Source: Acidobacteriota bacterium (GTDB lineage: Bacteria; Acidobacteriota; Terriglobia; Bryobacterales; Bryobacteraceae). From it: DNA of 64,000 nucleotides. Positions within the stretch are counted from its first letter, which is position 1, and each line of letters opens with the position of its first letter. Below the pieces are notes generated by a model that was not told the DNA's origin, did no database searches, and saw nothing but the letters and a program-made list of their open reading frames with translations. The stretch spans positions 1 to 64,000 of the forward strand of contig CANIVU010000035.1 of assembly GCA_947470805.1 (NCBI GenBank). Direction: 5' to 3'. Both the position numbers and the translations under genes were made by a program. Of this stretch, positions 51,146-60,162 are shown in pieces.

Positions 51146-52114
51146 ATGCTGGGAATTACTTACAGAAAAGCCAATCCGACGGATTACGTGCTGCACTTTT
51201 CGCAGGGACGGCTGGTGCGGGAAGGGGCGGGGCTTTCGTTCTTCTACTTCGCGCCGTCGGCGACGATTGTTTCGGTACCGGTGGCTAGCTCCAATATCCC
51301 GTTTGTTTTCAACGAACCGACCGTCGACTTCCAAACGCTCACCGTGCAGGGGCAGATGACCTATCGCATCCGGGAGCCGAAGAAGGCGGCGGCGATGTTG
51401 GACTTCACGGTTGACGCGAAGGGGCGGTATTGCTCGGACGCGTACCAAAAGCTGCCGGAGCGGTTGGTGTATGCGCTGCAGACGCTGGTGCGGGGCGAGA
51501 TCCAGGGATTGCCGTTGCGGGAGGCGCTGGTGCACGGGGACGTGTTGGCAGCGCGGGTGATGGACCGGCTGAACGGGAGTTCGGAGACGGTGCAGTTGGG
51601 GGTGGAGGTTTTGAATCTGGCGATCCTTTCGCTGAAGCCGACGCCGGAGATGGGGAAGGCGTTGGAGGCCGAGGCGCGGGAGGCGTTGAACCGGAATGCC
51701 GATGAGGCGCTGTATGCGCGGCGGAATTCGGCGATTGAATTGGAACGGCGGTTGAAGGAGAACGAGTTGCAGACCGAGTTGCTGGTGCAGACCAAGCGGC
51801 GGGAGTTGCAGGAGCGGGAGTTGGAGGCGCAAATCGCGCTGGAGACGCAGCGCGCGGCGTTGACGGACCAGAAGACCGACAACGAGCGGAAGGAAGCCGA
51901 CAGCCGGGCGTACGCGCTGCAGGCGATGATGACGCCGGTGCAGGGGATGGATTGGCGGATGTTGATGATGCTGAACCCGAAGGGCGGGGATGCAAGGAAC
52001 ACGATCGCCATGGCGTTCCAGGAGTTGGCGTCGAATGCCGGGAAGATCGGGGAGTTGAACATGTCGCCGGACCTGCTGCGGAGTTTGATTGGCGGCGCGG
52101 CGCCGAAGGGGTGA
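51146..52114 (+). CDS. SPFH/band-7 domain protein
   Basis: Protein of 322 residues. The SPFH domain covers about 10-200 (VSVPVASSNIPFVFNEPTVDFQTLTVQGQMTYRIREP, LVYALQTLVRGEIQGLPLREAL, LGVEVLNLAILSLKPTPEMGKALEAEAREALNRNAD). A charged coiled coil follows at about 205-265 (RRLKENELQTELLVQTKRRELQERELEAQ), then a short C-terminal part. There is no clear N-terminal membrane helix, unlike flotillins and stomatins, so membrane attachment may be peripheral. SPFH proteins form large rings or scaffolds at membranes. It is first in an operon with an NAD-kinase-like gene 4 bp downstream and an NrtR regulator, which suggests a membrane platform whose level follows NAD status. Confidence 0.9.
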   Translation: MLGITYRKANPTDYVLHFSQGRLVREGAGLSFFYFAPSATIVSVPVASSNIPFVFNEPTVDFQTLTVQGQMTYRIREPKKAAAMLDFTVDAKGRYCSDAYQKLPERLVYALQTLVRGEIQGLPLREALVHGDVLAARVMDRLNGSSETVQLGVEVLNLAILSLKPTPEMGKALEAEAREALNRNADEALYARRNSAIELERRLKENELQTELLVQTKRRELQERELEAQIALETQRAALTDQKTDNERKEADSRAYALQAMMTPVQGMDWRMLMMLNPKGGDARNTIAMAFQELASNAGKIGELNMSPDLLRSLIGGAAPKG

Positions 52115-52118
52115 TGCG

Positions 52119-53039
52119 ATGTTTGAAAAGATCGTACTGGTTACGCGGAAGACGCGCCTGGACGGGTTGGTGGAGCGATTCAACACCCGTGCCCAGGCGC
52201 GGTTCTATATCGAACATGCGGGCGGGGATTTTGGGACTTACGTGGATGAACATGACGCCTATCAGCAGTCGCTGGAGGTGACGCGGCGGGCGGTGGAGAC
52301 GGGGTTGAAGGTGCAGGTGATGGACCGGGCGTTGGTGCCGACGTACGTGTTTGCGGCGGGGGACCTGATCGTCACGTTGGGGCAGGACGGGTTGGTGGCG
52401 AATACGGCCAAGTATGTGGGCGGGCAGCCGATTATTGCGGTGAATCCGGACCGGGAACGGTTTGATGGGGTGCTGTTGCCGTTTGCGCCGGAGGAGTTGC
52501 GGCTGCAGGTGGAGCGGGCGGCGGCGGGGACGGCGCGGATGCGGGCGGTGACGATGGCCGAGGCGCGATTGGCCGACGGGCAGCGGTTGCTGGGGTTTAA
52601 CGATCTGTATATTGGCGCCGGGACGCACGTTTCGGCACGGTATTCGATCCGGTTCGGAGAGCGGCAGGAGCAGCAGTCGTCGAGCGGGATTATCGTTTCG
52701 ACGGGGGCGGGGAGCACGGGTTGGTTGTCATCGATTTTCAACGAGACGGCGGGGATTGTGGCGTTTCTGGGCGGTGGGCCGGTGGCGCCATTGCGGTTGG
52801 GGTGGGAGGAGCAACGGTTGTTGTTTGTGGTGCGGGAGCCGTTTGTGAGCCGGCATTCGCAGGCGTCGATTGTGGCTGGGGCGGTGGGGCCGGAGGCGGG
52901 GTTGGAATTGGAATCGCTGATGCCGGCGGGTGGGGTGATTTTCTCAGATGGGATGGAGGCGGATTATTTGGAGTTCAATTCGGGGGCGGTGGCGCGGGTG
53001 GGGATTGCGCCGGAGCGGGCGAATTTGGTGGTGCCATAG
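52119..53039 (+). CDS. NAD-kinase-like protein with altered motifs
   Basis: Protein of 306 residues from ATG 52119. The fold pattern of NAD(P) kinases is present: a Rossmann-like N-terminal half and a C-terminal beta-sandwich half. The GGDGT motif reads GQDG at 88-91 (LIVTLGQDGLVANTA). The adenosine-binding NE motif is ND (FNDLYIGAGTHVSARY), and the substrate loop GSTAY is GSTGW. It ends with FSDGMEADYLEF, resembling the strand pattern of NAD kinases. The residues needed for ATP and NAD contact are partly kept, so it may be active, use another nucleotide, or be a sensor. It lies between SPFH and NrtR genes, 4 bp after the SPFH stop. Confidence 0.82.
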   Translation: MFEKIVLVTRKTRLDGLVERFNTRAQARFYIEHAGGDFGTYVDEHDAYQQSLEVTRRAVETGLKVQVMDRALVPTYVFAAGDLIVTLGQDGLVANTAKYVGGQPIIAVNPDRERFDGVLLPFAPEELRLQVERAAAGTARMRAVTMAEARLADGQRLLGFNDLYIGAGTHVSARYSIRFGERQEQQSSSGIIVSTGAGSTGWLSSIFNETAGIVAFLGGGPVAPLRLGWEEQRLLFVVREPFVSRHSQASIVAGAVGPEAGLELESLMPAGGVIFSDGMEADYLEFNSGAVARVGIAPERANLVVP

Positions 53040-53047
53040 GGGTTGGT

Positions 53048-53066
53048 AATTGTGTGTGACACAATT
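53048..53066. promoter_or_regulatory. Perfect dyad before the nrtR-like gene, likely operator
   Basis: AATTGTGT-GTG-ACACAATT is an exact 8-bp inverted repeat in the 44 bp gap between the NAD-kinase-like gene and the Nudix regulator gene, just upstream of its GGAGGGAGGGG ribosome site. It shares GTGT/ACAC with the dyad at the operon's promoter. It could serve for autoregulation of the last gene. Confidence 0.6.
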
Positions 53067-53083
53067 TTGGAGGGAGGGGCCGG

Positions 53084-53695
53084 ATGCGGGTGACGGTGGA
53101 TATCGTGTTGTTTACGATTCGGGAGCGGCGGTTGCATCTGCTGCTGATCCGACGATTAGCGGAGCCGTTTGCCGGGTGCTTCGCGCTGCCGGGTGGCTTT
53201 GTGTTGCCGGATGAATCCGTGGACGCGGCGGCGGCGCGCGAGTTGCGGGAGGAGGCGGGCGTAGAGAGCGTCTACCTGGAACAGCTCTATACGTTTGGCG
53301 AACCGGGACGGGATCCGCGGGGACGGATCATTACCGTGGCCTACTATGCGATGGTGCCGCAGACGCAGTCACTGCAGGCCGGGACGGATGCGGCGGACGC
53401 GGCGTGGTTTCCGGTGGACGCGTTGCCGCCGTTGGCGTTTGACCACTTGGCGATTGTCCAGTATGCGCATACGCGGATCCGGAACAAGCTGGGGTACACA
53501 AACGTCGGGTTTGAACTGCTGCCGGCGAAGTTCACGTTGAGTGAGTTGCAGGTCGTCCACGAGGCGATTCTGGGGGAGCCGTTGGACAAGCGCAACTTCC
53601 GGCGGCGGGTGCAGTTGCAGGGGATTGTGAAACCGACAAAGGAATTTCAGGCGACGGGGCGGAAGCCGGCGCAACTGTTCCGGTTTAAAGATTAG
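53084..53695 (+). CDS. NrtR-type transcriptional regulator (Nudix domain plus winged helix)
   Basis: Protein of 203 residues. The Nudix domain (about 1-135) has a complete Nudix box, G-x5-E-x7-REL-x-EE-x-GV, at residues 38-60, so hydrolase activity on ADP-ribose-type compounds is possible. The C-terminal winged helix (about 145-203) has NVGFELLPAKFTLSELQVVHEAILGEPLDKRNFRRRV, the NrtR pattern that binds DNA. NrtR proteins repress NAD-metabolism genes and are released from DNA by ADP-ribose. Here the two adjacent perfect dyads and the NAD-kinase-like neighbour fit that role. The stop overlaps the stop of the opposed PhzF-like gene. Confidence 0.9.
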   Translation: MRVTVDIVLFTIRERRLHLLLIRRLAEPFAGCFALPGGFVLPDESVDAAAARELREEAGVESVYLEQLYTFGEPGRDPRGRIITVAYYAMVPQTQSLQAGTDAADAAWFPVDALPPLAFDHLAIVQYAHTRIRNKLGYTNVGFELLPAKFTLSELQVVHEAILGEPLDKRNFRRRVQLQGIVKPTKEFQATGRKPAQLFRFKD

Positions 53696-54624
53696 AGCTG
53701 GCCGGTCCAGACTTTGACGGCGTAGCCGCCCACCTTCACCTTCGTGGCGATGGCGCCGGCGCGTTCGGCACTCACGTACAGCATGCTGGGCCGGTTGACT
53801 TCCCCGCCCTGGGAGATGGCGATGGTTTCGCCGGAAGCGACGATGCCGTGGGCGACGAGCCAGGCGATGGCTGAGCCGGTGGCGGAACCGGTGGCGGGGT
53901 CTTCGACACGCGGGGTGAGTTTGCGGGCTTCGAAACGGGCGCCGGTGGGAGCGTCTGGCGTAAGGAAGTAGAACGACCGCTGCTTGTCGCCGTTGGCGAA
54001 GTAACTTGCGACGGCTTTCCAATCGACCTGAAGGGAGCGGAGAGCGGCACGGTCCTTCACTACGACGATCAGGTTGGGGCGGCCGGTGGAGACGTTCTGG
54101 ATGGGATGACGCGAGTCGATATCCGACTCGCGGAGGCCGGTGAGTTTGGCGATCACGGCCGGGGAGTGCTCTTCGGCGAACTTCGGTTCGGGTTGGAGCA
54201 TTTCGCCGTAGATTCGATCGCCTTCCGGCCGGATGTCGACGGGGACGGGGCCGACGTTCATTTCCAGCAGCACTCGTTTGGCGCCGGGGCGCCAGAGGCT
54301 CATTGCGGTGCCTAGTGCGGGGTGCCCGGCGAAGTCGTATTCAGCTGTTGGTGTGAAGATGCGGGTACGGATGCCCTTCTTCTTTTCTTCGGCAGCGGGA
54401 CGGCGGAAGACGAAGGTGGTCTCGGAGAGATTCGTTTCGCGGGCGATCTCCATCATGCGTTCGCTGGTCAACCCGTCGGCGTTGGTGAAGACGGCGAGAG
54501 GGTTGCCGGTGAAGCGGCGGTCTGTAAAGACGTCCCAGTATTCGAACGCAAAACCGGCGGCGCCGCGGGCCAGAGAGGCCGCCGCGGCACCGCCGATGGC
54601 GAGTCTGCGGGTGGGTTTCCGCAT
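53692..54624 (-). CDS. PhzF-family isomerase-like protein with Tat-like leader
   Basis: Protein of 310 residues. After a leader (MRKPTRRLAIGGAAAASLARG) comes the PhzF fold: FEYWDVFTDRRFTGNPLAVF, the catalytic-glutamate segment NLSETTFV, TPTAEYDFAGHPALGTA (the DFAGHP motif) and C-terminal PRVEDPATGSATGSA. The two half-barrels of the family are complete. PhzF enzymes catalyse isomerisation or epimerisation in phenazine and related pathways, but most homologues have unknown substrates. The leader is unusual and suggests a periplasmic form. It is convergent with the NrtR gene, sharing 4 bp. Confidence 0.9.
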   Translation of the reverse strand: MRKPTRRLAIGGAAAASLARGAAGFAFEYWDVFTDRRFTGNPLAVFTNADGLTSERMMEIARETNLSETTFVFRRPAAEEKKKGIRTRIFTPTAEYDFAGHPALGTAMSLWRPGAKRVLLEMNVGPVPVDIRPEGDRIYGEMLQPEPKFAEEHSPAVIAKLTGLRESDIDSRHPIQNVSTGRPNLIVVVKDRAALRSLQVDWKAVASYFANGDKQRSFYFLTPDAPTGARFEARKLTPRVEDPATGSATGSAIAWLVAHGIVASGETIAISQGGEVNRPSMLYVSAERAGAIATKVKVGGYAVKVWTGQL

Positions 54625-54632
54625 GGCCGCTG

Positions 54633-55235
54633 TTAGCGAAGCTGGATGAAGAAGCCGAACTCCACCTTGCCGAAAGTTTCCTTGAACTGGCCGGTGGGCT
54701 TGTAGACTTTGGCTTCCGCGCGGACGCCGAAGCGCTGATTGATGTAGTAGCGGAGACCACCGCCGACGTTGACGGCTGCATTGGTAGTGGCGTCCGCGTT
54801 CAGTGAAATGGGGGGGAAGCCATCGATATTCACGTTGAATTGGCGGGCGGGAGCATGGATCATACCAACGCCGACGACGGCGTAGGGAACGATGGGGAAT
54901 TCGCGAATGGGCATGCGGATGTGGACGCCACCGTGGAAGTCGGTGAGAGGAATGTTGTAGCTGATATCGACCGGTTTGGCGATTGTCGGGAAGGTACGGC
55001 TCTGTTTGCGCCCGATGCCGGGGAAGTAGCTGAATTCGGCGTAGGGGAGGATGTACTTGTTGGCGGCGTAGGTGACGTTGGCGCCGCCCATCCAGCGGAA
55101 GTCATCGATGCCATAGCTGGCCCCGACGAAACCACCCACTTCATAGCTGCCGGAGCGAACCACCGAGGCCGTCTGCGCGGAGAGGGCGAAGGCGCCCACT
55201 GCGGCGAGAAGAAGTGCGCGAAGCGTAAATTTCAT
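54633..55235 (-). CDS. Outer-membrane beta-barrel protein of unknown function
   Basis: Protein of 200 residues from ATG 55235; AAGGA seven to eight bases upstream supports this start over ATG 55244. A signal peptide (LRALLLAAVGAFALSAQ) precedes repeated amphipathic strands (YEVGGFVGASYGID, YILPYAEFSYFPG, VPYAVVGVGMIHAP, AAVNVGGGLRYYINQRFGVRAEAKVYKP). The last strand ends FFIQLR, close to an outer-membrane signal. It is probably an eight-stranded barrel of the OmpA/OmpW size. It lies 8 bp upstream of the PhzF-like gene, which it may share a transcript with. Confidence 0.8.
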   Translation of the reverse strand: MKFTLRALLLAAVGAFALSAQTASVVRSGSYEVGGFVGASYGIDDFRWMGGANVTYAANKYILPYAEFSYFPGIGRKQSRTFPTIAKPVDISYNIPLTDFHGGVHIRMPIREFPIVPYAVVGVGMIHAPARQFNVNIDGFPPISLNADATTNAAVNVGGGLRYYINQRFGVRAEAKVYKPTGQFKETFGKVEFGFFIQLR

Positions 55236-55509
55236 TGCGTTCATCCTTAATTTTGAATGGGGAAGCCGTACTAGCCATACTACGAAACCGAGGTAAACGG
55301 TGACAAGCACCATCCCCATCTAGTAAAGCGGAAAAAGGGAGGGAAGCCGTGTCAAAATCCCCACGCGAATACGCATTGGCTGGTAGCGGTATCATAAACT
55401 GTTTCAACGTGTTGATCCCCCGCACATATTCCATGTTCGCGGAGGTGGCCGTATTTGGCCTCCCTCTTAGCCCCGGGGAGAGCTGTGCCCGGCTTGCCGG
55501 AGCGGGACG
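55236..55509. other. Gap between beta-barrel and Ser/Thr kinase genes
   Basis: 274 bp holding both divergent promoters. Nothing gene-like is convincing. The stretch 55290-55420 is less GC-rich than its surroundings (ACTACGAAACC, TATCATAAACTG), as expected for promoters. Just before the kinase start the sequence CTTGCCGGAGCGGGACG provides only a weak ribosome site. Confidence 0.5.
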
Positions 55510-58500
55510 ATGATTGAACGGATCGGGCGGTACGAAATTCAGGCCGAGATCGGCCGGGGCGGATTTGGACGCGTTTATAAAGCGTTCGACCCGATGGTGG
55601 GCCGCGTTGTCGCGGTGAAAGTACTACTCCCGGACACGACGGATCCGGAGTTCCTGACGCGCTTCAAGATGGAAGCGACGACCGCGGGCAACCTCCACCA
55701 TCCGAACCTGGTGACGATTCACGAGTTCGGGGAAGACAACGGGTCGCAGTTTCTGGTGATGGAGTATCTGGAAGGGGAGGATCTGCAGAAGATCATCCGC
55801 GACCGGAAGCCGCTGACGCTGCTGGACAAAGTGGAGATCATGCAGCAGGCAGCGGCGGGGCTGTACTGCGCGCATGAGAACAACGTAATTCATCGGGACA
55901 TCAAGCCCAGCAACATCATGGTGCTGCGCGACAACCTGGTGAAGCTGATGGACTTCGGCATCGCGCGGCTGACTCGGAACGACACGACGCGGATGACCAA
56001 AGCCGGGTTCCTGGTGGGCACGCTGAACTACATGAGCCCGGAGCAGTTCCGGGATCAGGAAGTGGACGCGCTGTGCGACATCTGGGCGTTTGGCGTCATC
56101 TACTATGAGTTCATCACGGGACGGTTCCCGTTTGAAGGAACGTCGACGCCGGCGATTCTGTACAGCATCACGTCGGTGGAGCCGCCGGCGCCATCGACGC
56201 TGGTGCCGGACTGCCCGGAAGCGCTGAGCCAGATGGTCATGAAGACGCTGGCCAAGGACCGGGACCTGCGTTATCAAAGCCTGCAGGAGTTTCAGCTGGA
56301 CGTGGGGCCACTGCTCTTGGACATGCGGCGGAACCGGGCGAATGAACTGCTGCCGGAGGCGCGGGCGCTATTTGCGCAGGAACGAGGGGAAGAGGCGCAG
56401 AAGGTGGTGCGGCGGATCCTGGACCTGGACCCGATGCACGTGGAAGCGCGCCAGTTGCGTGAGCGCATCCAGAAGATGGCGCAGCAGCAGGCGATTGGCC
56501 CGAAGGTGGAAGCGCTGAAGAAGACGGGACTGGAGCAGGTCTCGCAGAGCCGTTTCGCGGAGGCGATTCAGAGTTTTGAGAACGCGCTGCGGCTGGATTC
56601 GGCGAATACCGAGGTGCGCTCACTGCTGGAGGGTGCGCGTGGGTCGGTAGGTCAGTATAAGAGGGCGCAGGAGTTGGCCGAGGCGGCGGCGCTGCTGGCG
56701 GACCGGAAGGATTTTGAAGCAGCGCACGAGATTGTGCGCCAGGCATTTGAGGTAGACCCGACCAACCAGCGGGCGCGGGAAGTGATGGCGCGCGTGCAGC
56801 ACGCCTTCGATTCGCAGGAGCGGCGGCGCGAGGTGGAGCAGATTGTGCGCAAGGCGAAGGGCTTTGTGCAGCATGGCTCATTTGACGAAGCGGTGGCGCT
56901 GTTGACCGAAGCCGGCAAGCGACTGCACGAGCCGCCGGAAATTACCGAAGCGATTGCCGAAGCCGAGACGGCGCGGAAGGCGCGAGCGGAGCGGGAGCGG
57001 CGGGAGCGGGCGGTGCGGGAGGCGGGCGAACTGCTGCGGCAGGAGCGCGTGGAAGAAGCGGAGAACCTGTTGCGGCCACTGGCGGCGGAGGCGCCCGACG
57101 ACACGGCGGTGGCGCAGGCGCTGGCACGGTGTGCGGGCATCCGGCTGGTGATGGAGCGGCGCGAGGCGGTACGGCGGGTGACCGAACGCACGCGGACGTT
57201 GCAGCAGGACGGCGAGTTGGACCGGGCGGTGGCGCTGGTGCAGCGGGCGTTGCAGGAGTTCAGCGGCGACGCGGAATTGACGAAGCTGTTGCGCGAAAGC
57301 GAGCAACTGGTGCGGCAGCGCGAGGAGCGACGCGGCATTGAAGAGACGCTGCGGCAGGCGCGCGATTTGCGGACAGCCGGCGACATGGCGGGGGCGAGCC
57401 GTGTGCTGGCGGAGGCGGCGAAGAAGTTCGGCGACGTGCCGGCAATCGCGGCGCTGGCCAAAGAGATCGGCAGCGATCTGCAGGCCAAGGAGAACCGCGA
57501 GGCCGCGCACACGATTGCGACGACGGTGCGGGGGCTGACGGCGCGCGGCGAGTGGGCGGCGGCTAGCGCGAAGCTGAAAGAGGCGCTGCAGCGATTCCCG
57601 GCGGAACCTGAATTGATGGCGCTTTCCGAGAGCGTGGAGCGCGGGCTGGCGGAAGACGTGACGCGGAAGGAGCGCGACGCGGCGATTGCGGCGGCGCGGC
57701 AGACGCGGCAACGGGGCGAGTTGCCAAAGGCGGCGCAGGAGGTAACGGCGCTGCGGGCGAAGTATGGGAATTGGCCGGCGTTAGAGGAGTTGGACCGGGA
57801 GATTTCGAGCGAGCAGCGCGTGCGCGAGAAGCGGGACGCGGTGGACAAAGCCGCGGCCGAGGCGCGGGAACGAATTGCGGCTTCGAAGTGGGATGCGGCG
57901 CGGGACGTGCTGCAGGCGGCGTTGGCGAAGTATCCTTCGGAACCGGAGCTGACGGCGCTGCTGGACAGCATTGAGCGAGGCCTGACCGAGCAGCAATCGC
58001 GGAAGAAAAAAGAAGAGATTCAAAAGTCGGCGCGAACGTTGGAGAGCCAGGGCAAAGATGCCGAGGCGCTGGCGGCTTTGGACGAAGGGTTGAGGCTGTT
58101 CGGCGGCGATCCGGAGTTGGGCGCTGCGCGCGAAGCGTTGGCGGCGCGGGCGGCGGAGCGGCAGAGGGCGGGCGATATTTCGGCGCGGATGGCGCGCATT
58201 TCGCAAGCGATTGACGGCGGGCAGTTCGATGCGGCGCGGCGGGAGATTGAAGACGCCACACGGCAGTTTGGCGAGCAGGCGAATTTGCGGCGGCTGGCGG
58301 AGGAGTTGGACGTCAAGCGGCGGATGGCCGAGTTGGACGCGGCGGCGCGGGGGATTGAGCAGCTGCTGGCGAAGGGCGCGGTGGCCGAGGCGAAGCAGAA
58401 GCTGGCAGAGGCGATGGGGACGTTCCCGCGGGATGCGCGGCTGGTGCGGTTGCAGCAGACGGTGGAAGCCGAGACGGTTTTCGTGGAGGCTTTGCAGCGG

Positions 58501-60129
58501 GTGGAGCAGCAGCTGAACGCGCGGCGGCTGGACTTGGCGGAGACGGCGTTGCGGGCGGCGGCGGGGATGAAGCCGGGCGATGAGAAGGTTGCCAAGCTGA
58601 CGCAGCGGATTGCCAAAGAGCGGGAGAAGCTAGCGGGCGAACGGGCGAAGACGTTGAAAAAAGCCCAGGAATTGGTGGGCAAAGCGGCGTTTGACGAGGC
58701 GAGCGCGTTGCTGCGGGGATTGCTGGACGCGAACCCGGACGACCGGGAGGCAGTGCAGGCGCTGGACGAATTGAACGCGGCGCGCGGGGCGCATATCAAG
58801 CGCCAGACGTATGCCACGCGGCTGAACGATTTGGAGGCCAAGCGCAAGGCGGACAAGCCGCAACTGGTGAAGGAAGTCGCGGCGGTACTGCTGGCCGAAT
58901 TCCCCGGGGACGCGCAGGCGCGGAACCTGTTGGATTGGGCGGAACGGCGGTTGGAGGCGATTGGCGCGACGTCGATCCAGACACCGGTGCCGCCGCAGCC
59001 GGGGATGTCAACAGGCGTAAAGGCCGGGTTGGCGCTGGGGTTGCTGATTGCGATTGGCGGCGGGTCGATGCTGTTCTTGAACAAGAAAGACGGCGGGGCT
59101 TGGTCGGCATCGACGGACAAGATGGCGTTCAGCTGGAAGATCGGCGAGGGGCTGCCGGAGCCGAAGCAGATTGCGTTGTCGAGCACGGGCGGCGCGGTGC
59201 AGTTGAGCGCCGGGAGCAGCGCGGCTTGGCTGACCGTGGACCCGGGGCAGACGGCGACGCCGGGACAGTTCGCGGTGGCCATTTCGCCGACGTCGCTGAA
59301 GGCGGGCGAGTATAAAGGCACTGTGACGTTGGACGCGACCGGGGCCGAGCCGAAGCGACGGACCGTCGACGTGACGTTGAAGATTTTGCCGCGGGCCGGG
59401 CAGACGGCGTCACCGCAGGGAAATAGTTTGAACGCCGATGTGGACCTGCTGACGTTTGAGGTGCGGGCGGGAGCGACGCAATCGGACAGCAAGTTGATCC
59501 GGGTGCGGGGGACAGGTGTGAGCAAGGTCAGTGTGGCGACGCGCGGCAAGGGCAGCTGGCTGCGGGTTTCGCCCACGGAGAGTGGCGTGCCGGCGACGAT
59601 CAGCGTATCGGTATCGGCCGCCGGATTGGCCCCGGGACCATATCAAGGCGAAGTGATTATCGCGGCCGAGGGCATGGCCGATGTGGTGCATCGGGTGCCG
59701 GTTTCACTGCGCGTGCGCGAGGGGGATAAGCCAGCGGGGACGCAGAACAACCCACCTCCACCGCCGGTGAAAGAGCCCGTCAAAGAGCCGGTCAAGGAAC
59801 CTGTGAAGGAGCCGGTGAAAGAGCCTGTCGCGCCGCCGACACCTGGCGGCACGTATGCGGGGCTGCGCCGCGGCAATATTACGTGGGTGGGCGAACTGGC
59901 GCCGGGACAGAAGATCACGATCACCAAAGACGGCGTGGCGAGCGGCGGCGGCAACGCCAGCGGCCAGTTCTTCACGGGCGACGTACCGATCAATGTGGAA
60001 GTGCGGACGCAGGGCGTGCGGCTGGAATCGGCGCCTTCGGCCGCGGATCGATTCTCCCGGATGGTGCTGGTGAACCAGAGCACGACGGCGATCAGCCTGG
60101 TGCAAATTCGCTGGACCGTGCGGGACTAG
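55510..60129 (+). CDS. Giant membrane Ser/Thr protein kinase with TPR/coiled-coil and extracytoplasmic repeats
   Basis: Protein of 1539 residues. The PknB-type kinase domain (8-270) is intact: glycine loop GRGGFGRV, Lys37 in AVKVL, Asp130 in HRDIKPSN, DFG at 148-150 and GTLNYMSPEQ. A very long alpha-helical region (about 275-1150) made of repeated units of about 35 residues (DEAVALLTEAGKRL, VEEAENLLRPLAAEAPDD and similar) follows. Then come one membrane helix (about 1170-1192, AGLALGLLIAIGGGSMLFL), two BACON-like beta domains with ...AWLTVDPGQ... and ...SWLRVSPTES..., a Pro-Val-Lys-Glu repeat linker (1418-1441) and a final beta domain. It probably senses the envelope and phosphorylates cytoplasmic targets. 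The next gene is 33 bp downstream. Confidence 0.92.
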   Translation: MIERIGRYEIQAEIGRGGFGRVYKAFDPMVGRVVAVKVLLPDTTDPEFLTRFKMEATTAGNLHHPNLVTIHEFGEDNGSQFLVMEYLEGEDLQKIIRDRKPLTLLDKVEIMQQAAAGLYCAHENNVIHRDIKPSNIMVLRDNLVKLMDFGIARLTRNDTTRMTKAGFLVGTLNYMSPEQFRDQEVDALCDIWAFGVIYYEFITGRFPFEGTSTPAILYSITSVEPPAPSTLVPDCPEALSQMVMKTLAKDRDLRYQSLQEFQLDVGPLLLDMRRNRANELLPEARALFAQERGEEAQKVVRRILDLDPMHVEARQLRERIQKMAQQQAIGPKVEALKKTGLEQVSQSRFAEAIQSFENALRLDSANTEVRSLLEGARGSVGQYKRAQELAEAAALLADRKDFEAAHEIVRQAFEVDPTNQRAREVMARVQHAFDSQERRREVEQIVRKAKGFVQHGSFDEAVALLTEAGKRLHEPPEITEAIAEAETARKARAERERRERAVREAGELLRQERVEEAENLLRPLAAEAPDDTAVAQALARCAGIRLVMERREAVRRVTERTRTLQQDGELDRAVALVQRALQEFSGDAELTKLLRESEQLVRQREERRGIEETLRQARDLRTAGDMAGASRVLAEAAKKFGDVPAIAALAKEIGSDLQAKENREAAHTIATTVRGLTARGEWAAASAKLKEALQRFPAEPELMALSESVERGLAEDVTRKERDAAIAAARQTRQRGELPKAAQEVTALRAKYGNWPALEELDREISSEQRVREKRDAVDKAAAEARERIAASKWDAARDVLQAALAKYPSEPELTALLDSIERGLTEQQSRKKKEEIQKSARTLESQGKDAEALAALDEGLRLFGGDPELGAAREALAARAAERQRAGDISARMARISQAIDGGQFDAARREIEDATRQFGEQANLRRLAEELDVKRRMAELDAAARGIEQLLAKGAVAEAKQKLAEAMGTFPRDARLVRLQQTVEAETVFVEALQRVEQQLNARRLDLAETALRAAAGMKPGDEKVAKLTQRIAKEREKLAGERAKTLKKAQELVGKAAFDEASALLRGLLDANPDDREAVQALDELNAARGAHIKRQTYATRLNDLEAKRKADKPQLVKEVAAVLLAEFPGDAQARNLLDWAERRLEAIGATSIQTPVPPQPGMSTGVKAGLALGLLIAIGGGSMLFLNKKDGGAWSASTDKMAFSWKIGEGLPEPKQIALSSTGGAVQLSAGSSAAWLTVDPGQTATPGQFAVAISPTSLKAGEYKGTVTLDATGAEPKRRTVDVTLKILPRAGQTASPQGNSLNADVDLLTFEVRAGATQSDSKLIRVRGTGVSKVSVATRGKGSWLRVSPTESGVPATISVSVSAAGLAPGPYQGEVIIAAEGMADVVHRVPVSLRVREGDKPAGTQNNPPPPPVKEPVKEPVKEPVKEPVKEPVAPPTPGGTYAGLRRGNITWVGELAPGQKITITKDGVASGGGNASGQFFTGDVPINVEVRTQGVRLESAPSAADRFSRMVLVNQSTTAISLVQIRWTVRD

Positions 60130-60162
60130 TCCCCAGGCGTTGTAAAATCGAGGCAACCGCCG

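Noticed and set aside
56652-59576. Long minus-strand frames opposite the Ser/Thr kinase
   Set aside because: Ser/Ala/Arg-rich shadows of the plus-strand repeats with no domain signature.
59764-59836. Short tandem DNA repeat in the kinase gene
   Set aside because: It encodes a Lys-Glu-Pro-Val linker, a normal low-complexity spacer between outer domains.
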